DNA of 64,000 bases from Eubacterium sp. (GTDB lineage: Bacteria; Bacillota; Clostridia; Lachnospirales; Lachnospiraceae): assembly GCA_017433825.1 (NCBI GenBank), contig JAFRGL010000012.1, positions 111,239-175,238 on the forward strand. Direction: 5' to 3'. Shown here piece by piece: positions 7,130-16,504 of this stretch; the first letter of the stretch is position 1, and each line of letters opens with the position of its first letter. The notes below the pieces were generated by a model that did not search any database, had not been told where the DNA came from, and saw nothing but the letters and a program-made list of their open reading frames with translations. The position numbers and the translations under genes were made by a program.

Positions 7130-8644
7130 ATGAAAACTTTTGATTGGATTGAGAATACAACCCCGGAGGCGGAAGGCATTCCTTCCTCAGCCGTCCTGCG
7201 GTTTCTGGACGCCGTGGAAGAAGAAGGCCTGCAGCTTCACAGCCTGCATATTATCCGGAACGGAAAGCTGGCGGCGGCAGGTGTGGCTGCGCCGTTTACG
7301 GAAGACAGCATCCACCGGATTTATTCCGCGGCGAAAGGCATTGTGTCGGCTGCCGTGCTTTTTGCCATAAGCGAAGGATATTTTGATTTTGATACGAAGG
7401 TGGTGCCGCTGCTTAAGGCACATATGCCCGAAAATTTGGATCCGCGGTTTGAGGCGCTTACCGTATACCATCTGCTGACCATGACCACCGGCCATAACGC
7501 GGAAACCTTCTCGAAGATGCAGCACAGTGACGACTGGGTGCGCACTTTCTTCGAACTGCCGCCGGTGTATGAGCCCGGAACCGTCTTTTTCTACGATATC
7601 GGCGCCCAGTATATACTGAATTTCCTGATTCTGCAGGAAACCGGCCTGAACGTGGAAGAGTATCTGAAACCGAGGCTTCTGGACCCGCTGGGCATTGAAC
7701 TGAAAGCTCTGCACGGCGCGCAGGAAATCTTCAATTCCTCTACCATTCATCTGCGGCCGGCGGACATGGCAAAGCTGGCTCTCTTTTACCTGAATGAAGG
7801 AAGCTGGAACGGCAGGCAGCTGCTGGATAAAAAGCTGGCAAAAGAAGCCGGCCGTTTCCATGTGTCCAATTACGATCCAAAGCGGGGATTTACGAATTCC
7901 ACTGCAGGTTATGCGCTGCATATGTGGCGCAATGCCGTGGGAGGATTCCGGCTGGACGGCGGACAGGGACAGTTCGGCCTGGTGTACCCGGAAGCGGGCA
8001 TGGCTGTGGGCATGATGTCCTGTGAGCAGAACATGCACCGCATTCTGGAGCTTTTCCAGGAGCACGTGTACCTTGCCTGCCGGTTAAGGCCCCTGCCTGA
8101 TGACAGGTGTGCGCAGAAAACACTTGAGGACAGACTGGAGAACTGGACGCTGGCGCCGGAGACCTTCCGGTTTTATTCGTCTGATGAGCGGAAGCTGGAC
8201 GGTACTGTCTGGAAATTTTCGTCAAACAAACCCGGCATAGATACGGTATCCTTCCGGTTCGGGAAAGAAACCACCGTATCCGTAACCTTCGAAGACGGTT
8301 CAATGCGCTCTGCAGTGTGCGGAAGAGAAGGAAAATGGCTGCCCGGACGGGGCTTCCTCTTTGCCCGGCAGGAAGAGCTGGAAATCGGCGATCTGGGCCG
8401 CATCCTTTTCAGGGACAAGGCGGAAAGCCTGTCAAGTGCCGGCTGGAGAGCGGACGGAAGCTTTGAAATACAGTTCCGAAGCCCTTCCATGCTGAATTAT
8501 GTATCCGCAAACTTCTTCTTTACCGGTGACGAAGCAAGGCTTACCCTTTCGCCGGAGTTTGCCGCGGAACCCGGCTCGGCCGCACTACCCGGTATCTTCC
8601 CGGCACCGCCGAAGCCTGTTGTAATCCCGGGAAGAAAGTGCTGA
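7130..8644 (+). CDS. Beta-lactamase-family serine hydrolase
   Basis: 504-residue protein of the class C beta-lactamase/PBP4*/esterase fold. The catalytic SxxK is S66-A-A-K69 (IYSAAKG). A tyrosine motif lies in FFYDIGAQY and the third motif in DGGQGQFG. The N-terminal 330 residues form the hydrolase domain; the C-terminal 170 are an added beta-rich domain of unknown use. No signal peptide or membrane helix is visible, so it is probably cytoplasmic and more likely an esterase or peptidase than a resistance enzyme. AGGAGG at 7114-7119 sets the start at 7130 rather than the earlier ATG at 7100. Confidence 0.85.
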   Translation: MKTFDWIENTTPEAEGIPSSAVLRFLDAVEEEGLQLHSLHIIRNGKLAAAGVAAPFTEDSIHRIYSAAKGIVSAAVLFAISEGYFDFDTKVVPLLKAHMPENLDPRFEALTVYHLLTMTTGHNAETFSKMQHSDDWVRTFFELPPVYEPGTVFFYDIGAQYILNFLILQETGLNVEEYLKPRLLDPLGIELKALHGAQEIFNSSTIHLRPADMAKLALFYLNEGSWNGRQLLDKKLAKEAGRFHVSNYDPKRGFTNSTAGYALHMWRNAVGGFRLDGGQGQFGLVYPEAGMAVGMMSCEQNMHRILELFQEHVYLACRLRPLPDDRCAQKTLEDRLENWTLAPETFRFYSSDERKLDGTVWKFSSNKPGIDTVSFRFGKETTVSVTFEDGSMRSAVCGREGKWLPGRGFLFARQEELEIGDLGRILFRDKAESLSSAGWRADGSFEIQFRSPSMLNYVSANFFFTGDEARLTLSPEFAAEPGSAALPGIFPAPPKPVVIPGRKC

Positions 8645-8668
8645 ATATAACAGCAGGACATAAAGAAC

Positions 8669-8697
8669 GACCGGAGTTAATCTCCGGCCGCGCTTTT
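8669..8697. terminator. Hairpin between convergent genes
   Basis: CCGGAG (8671-8676) and CTCCGG (8682-8687) with T-rich flanks on both strands. It could serve the serine hydrolase and the M18 peptidase. Confidence 0.5.
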
Positions 8698-8738
8698 ATT
8701 ATGCGGGCAGGGGCTTGTCTCCTGCCGTCATTTTCGTT

Positions 8739-10031
8739 TCAGACCAGCTCGCAGCTGCCGTCCGCGTGGGTGCTGATGGATTTGGAATAGAAGACACGGC
8801 TTGCTTTGATGAGGTATTCCATATCTTTTACGCCGGCGGTCTCGAAGGCGGAATGCATGGCCAGCTGGGGCAGGCCGATATCCGCGGTGTTGACGGAGAC
8901 GTGGGCCTCGGAAATATTGCCGAGGGTTCCGCCGCCTTTCAAATCCGGACGGTTGGCGTAACGCTGGAAGGGAACGCCCGCTTCTTCACAGACCAGGCGG
9001 AAAAGCGCTGCGGAAATGCCGTCGGTGGCATACCGCTGGGTGGCATTGTATTTGAGTACAATGCCCTCATTCATGTAAACGCTGTGGTTCACATCCCTGA
9101 CTTCGCCGTGGTTGGGATGTACGGCGTGGGCATTGTCGCAGGAAAGCATGGAGCTTGCGGCATAAAGCTGGTGCTTTTTCTCCGCATCGGCGCCGTACTG
9201 TTCTGCGATACGGTCCAGCACGTCCGCCAGGAATGTGGAATCCGCACCCTGCCTTGTGAGGCTTCCCACCTCTTCATTGTCGAAGAGGGCGTATACCGGA
9301 ATACTGGCAGAATCCGCGGAAGCCAGGAATCCTTCCAGGCAGGCGAAGGAGCACTGCATATTATCGAGCCTGGGGGAAGAGATATAGTCTCCCCAGCGTA
9401 TGCCCCTGTCGGTATTGTACAGGAACAGATCAGAGGCAAGAACATTTTCGGGGGCTGTCCCTGCAAGGGCAGCGGCCCTTTCATTTACTGACAGGCCTTC
9501 GGTCAGGCTGTAAACCGGCACCATATCCACCGCGGGGTTGTATTTCTGCCCGTCATTTGCGCTGCGGTTCATGTGGATGGCCAGGTTCGGAATCATGGCG
9601 CAGGGCTCTTTAAAGTCCACCAGACGGGTTTCAAAGCCGTTCCCCGTGGAGACAATCACCCTTCCCGCGATGGAAAGAGGGCGGTCCATCCAGGTGGACA
9701 TGATCATCCCGCCGTAGCCTTCTGTGGAAAGCTTTGTATAATGAGCGTCCGCATACTGGGCGTTTTCCTTGATTTTAAAGGTAGGGCTGTCGCAGTGGGC
9801 TGCAGTCATCATAAAGCCGGTGGGCATCTTATCGGGAAGCCGGAAGGCAATCAGGGAAGAATTGTTCCGGGTGGTGTAGTATCTGCCGCCTTTGACAAGA
9901 TCCCAGGCCGATGCCTCCGCAAGCCGGGTGTAGCCCGCTTCACTCAAAAGCTTTGCCGCGGTATTTACCCCGTGGAAAGCCGTGGGGGATGCGCTGATGA
10001 AATCGAACAGTCTGTCCGTCAGGTCGTGCAT
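8739..10031 (-). CDS. M18-family aminopeptidase
   Basis: 430-residue zinc aminopeptidase that removes acidic or neutral N-terminal residues from peptides in the cytoplasm; the family forms dodecamers. Metal and catalytic motifs are complete: TAAHCDSP, LFDNEEVGS, the SMLSCDNAHAVHPNH segment and a terminal GLPQLAMHSAFE. Length is normal. The start at 10031 is chosen because MHDLTDRLFDFI matches the usual family N-terminus. It begins 4 bases after the stop of the aldo/keto reductase, so the two genes form one operon and are probably translationally coupled. Confidence 0.93.
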   Translation of the reverse strand: MHDLTDRLFDFISASPTAFHGVNTAAKLLSEAGYTRLAEASAWDLVKGGRYYTTRNNSSLIAFRLPDKMPTGFMMTAAHCDSPTFKIKENAQYADAHYTKLSTEGYGGMIMSTWMDRPLSIAGRVIVSTGNGFETRLVDFKEPCAMIPNLAIHMNRSANDGQKYNPAVDMVPVYSLTEGLSVNERAAALAGTAPENVLASDLFLYNTDRGIRWGDYISSPRLDNMQCSFACLEGFLASADSASIPVYALFDNEEVGSLTRQGADSTFLADVLDRIAEQYGADAEKKHQLYAASSMLSCDNAHAVHPNHGEVRDVNHSVYMNEGIVLKYNATQRYATDGISAALFRLVCEEAGVPFQRYANRPDLKGGGTLGNISEAHVSVNTADIGLPQLAMHSAFETAGVKDMEYLIKASRVFYSKSISTHADGSCELV

Positions 10032-10035
10032 GTCT

Positions 10036-11061
10036 TTATACCTGTACCTTTCCGGCAAGGATGTCTTTGTAATCCGCCAGGTTTTTCTTTAAAAGCTCGG
10101 GAATATTCAGATGATACGGGCAGCGTGACAGGCAGGCGCCGCATTCCACGCAATTCTCGATTTTCATCATTTCCGCCTGCATTTCCGGTGTCAGCCAGGC
10201 ATCGGAAGGCGCGCGGCGGATCATCTGGCTCATCCTGGCGCACTGATTGATCATGATGCCCACGGTACAAGGCGCACAGTAGCCGCAGCCCCGGCAGAAG
10301 TTGCCGGCCAGTTCTTTCTTGTCCGCCTCGATAAGAGCCCGCATTTCGTCATCCAGCACCGGCATTTCATCGAAGAAGGACAGCCATTCCTCCAGTTCAG
10401 ACTCCCTCTGGATGCCCCAGATGGGAAGCACGTTGTCAAACTGGGTCATGAAGGCCATGCAGGCTTTTGAATTGGTTAAAAGCCCGCCGGAAAGGCCTTT
10501 CATGGCGATGAAGCCCATATTTTTCTCCTTACAGGCATTTACCAGGGCAATATCTTCTTCGCTGGCCAGGTAGCTGAAGGGGAACTGCAGGGTTTCATAC
10601 AGTCCGCTTTCCACGATTTCCCTGGCCACGCCGATCTTATGGGCAGTGATGCCGATGTGCCTTATCATGCCTTTTGCCTTGGCTTCCACCAGGCATTCGT
10701 ACAGGCCGGTGCCGTCACCGGGACGGTAGCACTGGGGCACGCAGTGAAGCTGATAGATATCCAGATAATCGGTTTTCAGGTTGGTCAGGGTGGTGTTCAG
10801 CTGCTCCCAGAACTGTTCAGGGGTTTTCGCCTGGGTTTTTGAGGCGATAAAGATTTTATCGCGCATGCCTTCGAAGGCTGCGCCGAGTTTGATTTCGCTG
10901 TCTGTATAGCCCCTGGCGGTATCGAAAAAGCGCATGCCGCCGTCATAGGCCTTTCTTAAAATCCTTACCGCGGTGTCCAGATCCACCCGCTGGATGGGGA
11001 GTGCGCCGAAGGCGTTCTGGGGAACGGTGATGCCGGTCATTCCGAGGGTTACTGTTTTCAT
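10036..11061 (-). CDS. Aldo/keto reductase with C-terminal ferredoxin domain 1
   Basis: 341 residues. The N-terminal 260 are an AKR TIM barrel (start KTVTLGMTGITVPQNAFG; catalytic-type FDTARGYTDSE; LDIYQLHC). The C-terminus carries cysteine motifs CRGCGYCAPC and CVECGACLSRCPY for Fe-S clusters. AKRs with a ferredoxin tail are common in anaerobes and probably draw electrons from ferredoxin as well as NAD(P)H; their substrates are mostly unproven. A second member of the family lies at 22773-23918. First gene of the two-gene minus-strand operon. Confidence 0.9.
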   Translation of the reverse strand: MKTVTLGMTGITVPQNAFGALPIQRVDLDTAVRILRKAYDGGMRFFDTARGYTDSEIKLGAAFEGMRDKIFIASKTQAKTPEQFWEQLNTTLTNLKTDYLDIYQLHCVPQCYRPGDGTGLYECLVEAKAKGMIRHIGITAHKIGVAREIVESGLYETLQFPFSYLASEEDIALVNACKEKNMGFIAMKGLSGGLLTNSKACMAFMTQFDNVLPIWGIQRESELEEWLSFFDEMPVLDDEMRALIEADKKELAGNFCRGCGYCAPCTVGIMINQCARMSQMIRRAPSDAWLTPEMQAEMMKIENCVECGACLSRCPYHLNIPELLKKNLADYKDILAGKVQV

Positions 11062-11142
11062 AAAAATCTCCTTGCTTTAAGTGCTTTGCCGGTCCGGTTT
11101 TCTTTCGGAACCGGACGGCGTCTTTCGTGCTGTAACAGTAAC

Positions 11143-11171
11143 ATTATAGTATGACAGGCCGGAAAAGACAA
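11143..11171 (-). promoter_or_regulatory. Promoter for the AKR/M18 operon
   Basis: Minus strand TTGTCT (11171-11166), 17-base spacer, TATAAT (11148-11143). Confidence 0.65.
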
Positions 11172-11228
11172 GTGCGCAGGTTGTGCAGAAAGACGAACCG
11201 CAGGCCGGTTTCAGCCCTCCCTTTTTCC

Positions 11229-11257
11229 TTGCTTATGGAAAGAAAATAAGATATAAT
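11229..11257 (+). promoter_or_regulatory. Promoter for the activase/GRE operon
   Basis: TTGCTT 11229-11234, 17-base spacer, TATAAT 11252-11257. It stands back to back with the AKR promoter in the 306-base divergent gap. No terminator-like hairpin was seen between 11368 and 20734, so this may drive all five genes. Confidence 0.65.
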
Positions 11258-11367
11258 ACTATTTTGGATAATAATGCGGGAGAATACCCTCACACCCGGA
11301 AATCCGGACTTCAGCGGCATTTGCTGCCGCATTTACGATAAATAACTGTAATTACAAGGCAGGAAAC

Positions 11368-14300
11368 ATGAGCAGTATCGAAACAAAAGAAACAAAATGC
11401 ACCTACCGGGCCGGTATCGATATCGGCTCCACAACCGTAAAAATCATCGTTTCCGACGGGGAACGAATCGTTTATCAGAATTATAAAAGGCACAATGCAG
11501 ACGTCAGGAAAACCGTAACGGAGATGCTTGCGAAAGTGCAGGAAGCCCTGGGGGATATTTCCTGTACCATCGCGGTAACCGGCAGCGGCGGCATGAATCT
11601 GGCCAAGGTGCTGGACATCGAATTTGTCCAGGAAGTAATTGCCGTGGCATCAGAAGTCAAAGCCGTTTCTGAGGGCGTGGACGTGGTCATCGAACTGGGC
11701 GGCGAGGACGCGAAGATTATCTTCCTGTCCGGCGGCATCGAACAGAGAATGAACGGTATCTGCGCGGGCGGAACCGGCGCCTTTATCGACCAGATGGCGG
11801 CCCTCATCCAGACAGATGCGGAAGGCCTGAATGAACTTGCAAAGCATTACAGGGATATTTATCCTATTGCAGCCCGCTGCGGCGTATTTGCCAAAAGCGA
11901 TATCCAGCCACTTATCAATGACGGCGTCCCCAGGGAGGACCTGGCGGCGTCCATCTTCCAGGCAGTGGTTAACCAGACCATTTCCGGCCTGGCATGCGGC
12001 CGAAAGATTAAAGGCAAGGTAGCTTTCTTAGGCGGTCCTTTGTATTTCCTTTCCGAGCTGAGAGAAGCTTTTATCCGCACATTGAAGCTTACGGATGAAA
12101 CGGCGGTCGTTCCGGAAAACGCCCATCTTTTTGCCGCCCGCGGCGCGGCCAGGAGGGAAAGCACAGGGAAAGAAAGGTCTTTAAGCTCCCTGATAGATAT
12201 ACTGGAGCATACGGACCGGATTGTCACCGAGATGCATACCATGCCGCCCCTTTTCGAATCGGAGGAGGATTACCGGGCATTTAAGGAAAGACAGTCCGCC
12301 TATGTGGTGAAAAAGAGAAGCTTTTCCGACTATACAGGCGACTGCTTCTTAGGGATGGACGCGGGTTCCACCACCATGAAGCTGGCGGTGATTTCCGCGG
12401 AAGGGGAACTTTTGTATTTCTGGTACGGCAACAACTTCGGCGATCCCTTAAAGGTTGCAAAAGAAGCCCTGCTGGACATGTACGCAAAGAAAAACCCGGA
12501 AGCGCATATCCGCTACAGCTGCAGCTCGGGCTACGGCGAGGAACTGGTAAAGAACGCGTTTATGCTGGATGAAGGGGAAGTGGAAACCGTTTCCCACTAT
12601 TATGCCGCCCGCTTTTTCGAACCGGATGTGGACAGCATCCTGGACATAGGCGGCCAGGATATGAAGTTTATCCGCATCAAGGACGGAAGCGTGGACTCCA
12701 TTGTTTTAAATGAAGCCTGCTCCTCCGGCTGCGGCTCCTTTATTGAAAACTTCGCGAATTCCCTGGGCTATTCCGCAGCGGAATTTGCCGCGCTGGCCGT
12801 AAAAGGCAGGAATCCCGTGGATCTGGGCACACGGTGTACCGTATTCATGAATTCCAATGTGAAACAGGCCCAGAAGGAAGGCGCGCCGGTGGAGGATATC
12901 GCCGCCGGGCTTTCCTATTCCGTTATTAAAAATGCGCTTTTCAAGGTTATCAAGCTCAACGACGTCACCGGCCTCGGCGAAAAGGTGGTGGTGCAGGGCG
13001 GTACCTTTTACAATGACGCGGTTTTGAGAGGCTTTGAACTGATTGCGGGGCATGAGGCTGTCCGGCCGGATATCGCCGGTATCATGGGCGCCTTCGGCAG
13101 TGCCCTGGTGGCAAGGGAAAGATATACAGGCCAGGCTACGGGCATGGCATCCCGAGAAGAGGTAGAAGGCTTTACCTACGAGACCGCCTCCGCCCGCTGC
13201 GGCGGCTGCACCAACAACTGCCGCCTGACGGTCAATCATTTCTCCAACGGCAAACGGTATATTTCCGGCAACCGGTGCGAGAAGGGGCTTGGCAGGAGTA
13301 AGGCATCGGAAGAAGTGCCCAACCTGTACGAATATAAGAAGAAAAGGCTGTTCGATTATCAGCGGGTGACCCCGGAAACCGCCAAAGCAACGGTGGGTAT
13401 CCCCCGGGTACTGAACATGTATGAGAACTTCCCCTTCTGGATTGCGTTTTTTACCAACCTGCAGATTTGCGTGGAGCTGTCCCCGTTCTCGGATACACTG
13501 ATCTACGAAAAAGGTATGGACAGTATTCCCAGCGAGTCGGAATGCTATCCTGCCAAGCTGGCCCACGGCCATATCGAATGGCTGATTGAAAAAGGCGTGA
13601 AGACTATTTTCTACCCCTGCGTCATGTATGAGCGCAAGGAAGTGGAGAGCGCCAAGAACCAGTACAACTGCCCGATGGTCATTTCCTATCCGGAAAACAT
13701 CAAGAACAACGTGGAAAACCTGAATGAGCAGGGCGTGCGGTTCCTGAATCCGTTTATTTCCTTTGCGGACAAGAAGGTGCTGGCAGAGTGCCTGACAGAT
13801 TTCATGAGGAAAGAGTTCGGCGTCAACAAGTCCGAAGTGTTCTGGGCGGTGGAAGCCGGCTGGACCGAGATGACAAAGGCCAGAGAGGATATCGCCCTGG
13901 AAGGTTTAAGGGCCATCCAGTGGATGAAGGACAAAGGCCGGCAGGGGATCGTACTTGCGGGCAGGCCTTACCATATCGACCCCGGCGTCAACCACGGTAT
14001 CCCGGAAATGATAGCAGGCTATGGCTATGCGGTGCTGACGGAGGATTCCGTTTCCTCCATGAACCTGAATGAAGTGGCATTGCGGTCCACAAACCAGTGG
14101 ACCTATCATGCGCGGCTGTATTCCGCAGCCCAGTATGTGGCGAAGCGGAAGGATATGGAGCTGATCCAGCTGAATTCCTTCGGCTGCGGCGTGGACGCGG
14201 TAACCATTGACCAGGTGCAGGAGCTGCTGCAGTCCGCCGGACGGATGTACACCCTCCTGAAAATTGACGAGGTCAACAATCTCGGCGCAGCCCGTATCCG

Positions 14301-15642
14301 GGTTCGTTCCCTGATTGCCGCGATGAAAATGCGGGAAGCCGAACCGGCCGTAAAAGGCGCGGAAGACTACCACCGCCTGGAATTTACAAAGGAAATGTAC
14401 AAATCCGGCGAGTATACGATTCTGTGCACGGACATGATCCAGCCGCATTTTGATTTCTTCGAGGCGGCCATGCGGGTCTGCGGCTACCGGCTCATAAACA
14501 TGAAGAATGAAGGCACGTCCGTACTGGACATGGGCCTGAAATATGTAAACAACGACGCCTGTTACCCCACCATGATCGTAACCGGCCAGATTCTGGATGC
14601 CGTGAAATCCGGCAAATACGATACGGACCGGCTGGCGGTCTTTATGGTGCAGACCGGCGGCGGCTGCCGCGCCTCCAACTACGTGGCATTTATCAGGAAG
14701 GCCCTGAAGGATATGGGCTGTCCGCAGATTCCGGTCATTTCCATCAGCCCGAATATGATGGAGAAAAACTCCGGCCTTATCTTGACGCCCACCATGGGCT
14801 TCAAGGCCCTGCAGGCCATTATTTACGGCGACGTGCTCATGAAGGTGAAATATCGCATGCGGCCCTACGAGAAGCAGAAGGGGACCGTGGACGCCCTCTA
14901 TGAGAAATGGCGGGCAAAATGCGTGGAGGACTTAAGCAGGAAGAAGATAGCCTGGAGCACCTTCCATGCCAACTGCCGGAATATTATCGAGGAATTTGAC
15001 AATGTCCCGGTGTATGAAGACATGGTAAAGCCGAAGGTGGGCATCGTAGGCGAAGTCCTGGTGAAATACATGCCCGTGGCGAACAACCATCTGGCGGACA
15101 TCCTGGAACGGGAAGGCGCCGAGGTGGTGATGCCCGACTTCGTCGAATTCATCGAATACTGCTTCTGGAACAACGTTTACCGCCACAAGATCGGCGGCGC
15201 GGGCGGTTTTGTCACCTTTGTCTCCCAGGTGTTCATCAAATTTATGGATGATTTCCGCGGGAAAATCCGCAAGGCCTACGCGAAAAGCCGTCATTTCACC
15301 ATGGATGCGCCTTTGAAGAAGATCCGGGAATACGCCGTGGAAATCCTGCAGCTGGGCAACCAGTGCGGCGAAGGGTGGTTTTTGGCCGGCGAGGTGGTAA
15401 ACCTGATAAAGGAAAAGGTGGACAATATCGTCTGCATCCAGCCCTTCGGCTGTCTGCCCAACCATATCGTGGGCAAGGGCATCATCAAGAAGGTGAAGGA
15501 GCTGTATCCCCAGTCCAATATCGTGGCGGTGGACTACGATCCTTCCGCCAGCCGCGTCAACCAGGTGAATCGTATCCGGCTTATGCTGGAAGTGGCCAAG
15601 GACAAGCTGGCGGAAAACGGCCCGTTAACCGACGCGGTCTGA
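11368..15642 (+). CDS. Giant 2-hydroxyacyl-CoA dehydratase activase-type protein (two BcrAD/BadFG ATPase domains + DUF2229 + HgdB-like region)
   Basis: 1424 residues. Two ASKHA ATPase domains lie in tandem (about 12-260, GIDIGSTTVKI; about 325-590, GMDAGSTTMKL). Each has the pair of cysteines that in HgdC-type activators share one 4Fe-4S cluster across a homodimer: C132 (CAGGTGAFID) and C171 (RCGVFAKSD), then C451 (CSSGCGSFIE) and C490 (RCTVFMNSN). A Cys-rich linker follows (CGGCTNNC, NRCEKG, about 609-640), then a DUF2229 segment from about 677, then an HgdB/dehydratase-like region to the end. Activators of this kind use ATP to push one low-potential electron into a dehydratase or reductase. 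Such fusions are widespread in clostridia but lack a settled function. First gene of the GRE operon. Confidence 0.9.
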   Translation: MSSIETKETKCTYRAGIDIGSTTVKIIVSDGERIVYQNYKRHNADVRKTVTEMLAKVQEALGDISCTIAVTGSGGMNLAKVLDIEFVQEVIAVASEVKAVSEGVDVVIELGGEDAKIIFLSGGIEQRMNGICAGGTGAFIDQMAALIQTDAEGLNELAKHYRDIYPIAARCGVFAKSDIQPLINDGVPREDLAASIFQAVVNQTISGLACGRKIKGKVAFLGGPLYFLSELREAFIRTLKLTDETAVVPENAHLFAARGAARRESTGKERSLSSLIDILEHTDRIVTEMHTMPPLFESEEDYRAFKERQSAYVVKKRSFSDYTGDCFLGMDAGSTTMKLAVISAEGELLYFWYGNNFGDPLKVAKEALLDMYAKKNPEAHIRYSCSSGYGEELVKNAFMLDEGEVETVSHYYAARFFEPDVDSILDIGGQDMKFIRIKDGSVDSIVLNEACSSGCGSFIENFANSLGYSAAEFAALAVKGRNPVDLGTRCTVFMNSNVKQAQKEGAPVEDIAAGLSYSVIKNALFKVIKLNDVTGLGEKVVVQGGTFYNDAVLRGFELIAGHEAVRPDIAGIMGAFGSALVARERYTGQATGMASREEVEGFTYETASARCGGCTNNCRLTVNHFSNGKRYISGNRCEKGLGRSKASEEVPNLYEYKKKRLFDYQRVTPETAKATVGIPRVLNMYENFPFWIAFFTNLQICVELSPFSDTLIYEKGMDSIPSESECYPAKLAHGHIEWLIEKGVKTIFYPCVMYERKEVESAKNQYNCPMVISYPENIKNNVENLNEQGVRFLNPFISFADKKVLAECLTDFMRKEFGVNKSEVFWAVEAGWTEMTKAREDIALEGLRAIQWMKDKGRQGIVLAGRPYHIDPGVNHGIPEMIAGYGYAVLTEDSVSSMNLNEVALRSTNQWTYHARLYSAAQYVAKRKDMELIQLNSFGCGVDAVTIDQVQELLQSAGRMYTLLKIDEVNNLGAARIRVRSLIAAMKMREAEPAVKGAEDYHRLEFTKEMYKSGEYTILCTDMIQPHFDFFEAAMRVCGYRLINMKNEGTSVLDMGLKYVNNDACYPTMIVTGQILDAVKSGKYDTDRLAVFMVQTGGGCRASNYVAFIRKALKDMGCPQIPVISISPNMMEKNSGLILTPTMGFKALQAIIYGDVLMKVKYRMRPYEKQKGTVDALYEKWRAKCVEDLSRKKIAWSTFHANCRNIIEEFDNVPVYEDMVKPKVGIVGEVLVKYMPVANNHLADILEREGAEVVMPDFVEFIEYCFWNNVYRHKIGGAGGFVTFVSQVFIKFMDDFRGKIRKAYAKSRHFTMDAPLKKIREYAVEILQLGNQCGEGWFLAGEVVNLIKEKVDNIVCIQPFGCLPNHIVGKGIIKKVKELYPQSNIVAVDYDPSASRVNQVNRIRLMLEVAKDKLAENGPLTDAV

Positions 15643-15670
15643 CAAGACACCCGGACATGAAGGAGGAAAC

Positions 15671-16489
15671 ATGGAAAACGGAGGCTACCGTTTTAAAAAG
15701 ATAACAGAAGACATTACGCTGCTGTACGGTTTCCCCGAGGAATGCTGCATGTATGCGGTAAAGGGAAGGGATAAAATCCTGCTGGTGGATACCGGTATGG
15801 GAACGGGCGACCTGAATAAAGCCCTGGCCGTTTTAGGCGGCGGGCTTCCCGCACTGGTTTTCAATACCCACGGCCATGCGGATCACTGCGGCGGCAACCG
15901 CCAGTTCCCGGAAATATACCTGCACGAAGGCTCTTACGCAGACGCGGACAGGGCGGAAGAAGAGAAGAAGACCCTGCCCGGCGCCGAACCGGTGGAAGGC
16001 ATCCTGGACTATGACTGGAGGAAATGCCCGGTGCATGAGGGCAATGTCTTCGATCTGGGCGGCAAAACCATCGAGGTCCTGGAAACCCCGGGCCATACCC
16101 CGGGCTGCATCAGCCTTCTGGACGCGGAGGACAGAATCCTTTTCGGCGGTGACCTGGTGGTGAGCAATGATCACTGTTCCCACATGCTGGCGTACGTGGA
16201 ATGGTTTTCCTTCTCCACGGTTTCCGTTGAAACCTGGTACAGGAGCCTGCAGAAGATCAAGGCCAGGCAGAAAGACTGGGATTATATCCTGGGCGGTCAT
16301 GACGCCTTCCTTCTTAAGCCGTATTACCTGGACGAGCTTCTGGATATGTGCAGGGATATCTTAAACGGTACGGCCAGACCGTATCACCCTCAGCTGAAAC
16401 CGGTATACGGAAATATTTCCTGCTGGAAGCTGGAGCGGGAGCATACGGCCGTCCTTTACCATGATGAAGTGATTTTTGATAAAAAATAA
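15671..16489 (+). CDS. Metallo-beta-lactamase-fold hydrolase 1
   Basis: 272 residues with a full set of dinuclear metal ligands: H67-x-H69-x-D71-H72 (THGHADH), H142 (PGHTPG), D161 (GGDLV) and H210 (GGHDA). The layout is glyoxalase II/general MBL, cytoplasmic (no signal peptide). It has a strong AGGAGG site 28 bases after the giant activase gene and is followed 15 bases later by a paralogue, with the GRE gene next. Likely a thioesterase, lactonase or similar hydrolase acting on an intermediate of the same route; the substrate is unknown. Confidence 0.9.
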   Translation: MENGGYRFKKITEDITLLYGFPEECCMYAVKGRDKILLVDTGMGTGDLNKALAVLGGGLPALVFNTHGHADHCGGNRQFPEIYLHEGSYADADRAEEEKKTLPGAEPVEGILDYDWRKCPVHEGNVFDLGGKTIEVLETPGHTPGCISLLDAEDRILFGGDLVVSNDHCSHMLAYVEWFSFSTVSVETWYRSLQKIKARQKDWDYILGGHDAFLLKPYYLDELLDMCRDILNGTARPYHPQLKPVYGNISCWKLEREHTAVLYHDEVIFDKK

Positions 16490-16504
16490 AGGAGAACACG
16501 GACA

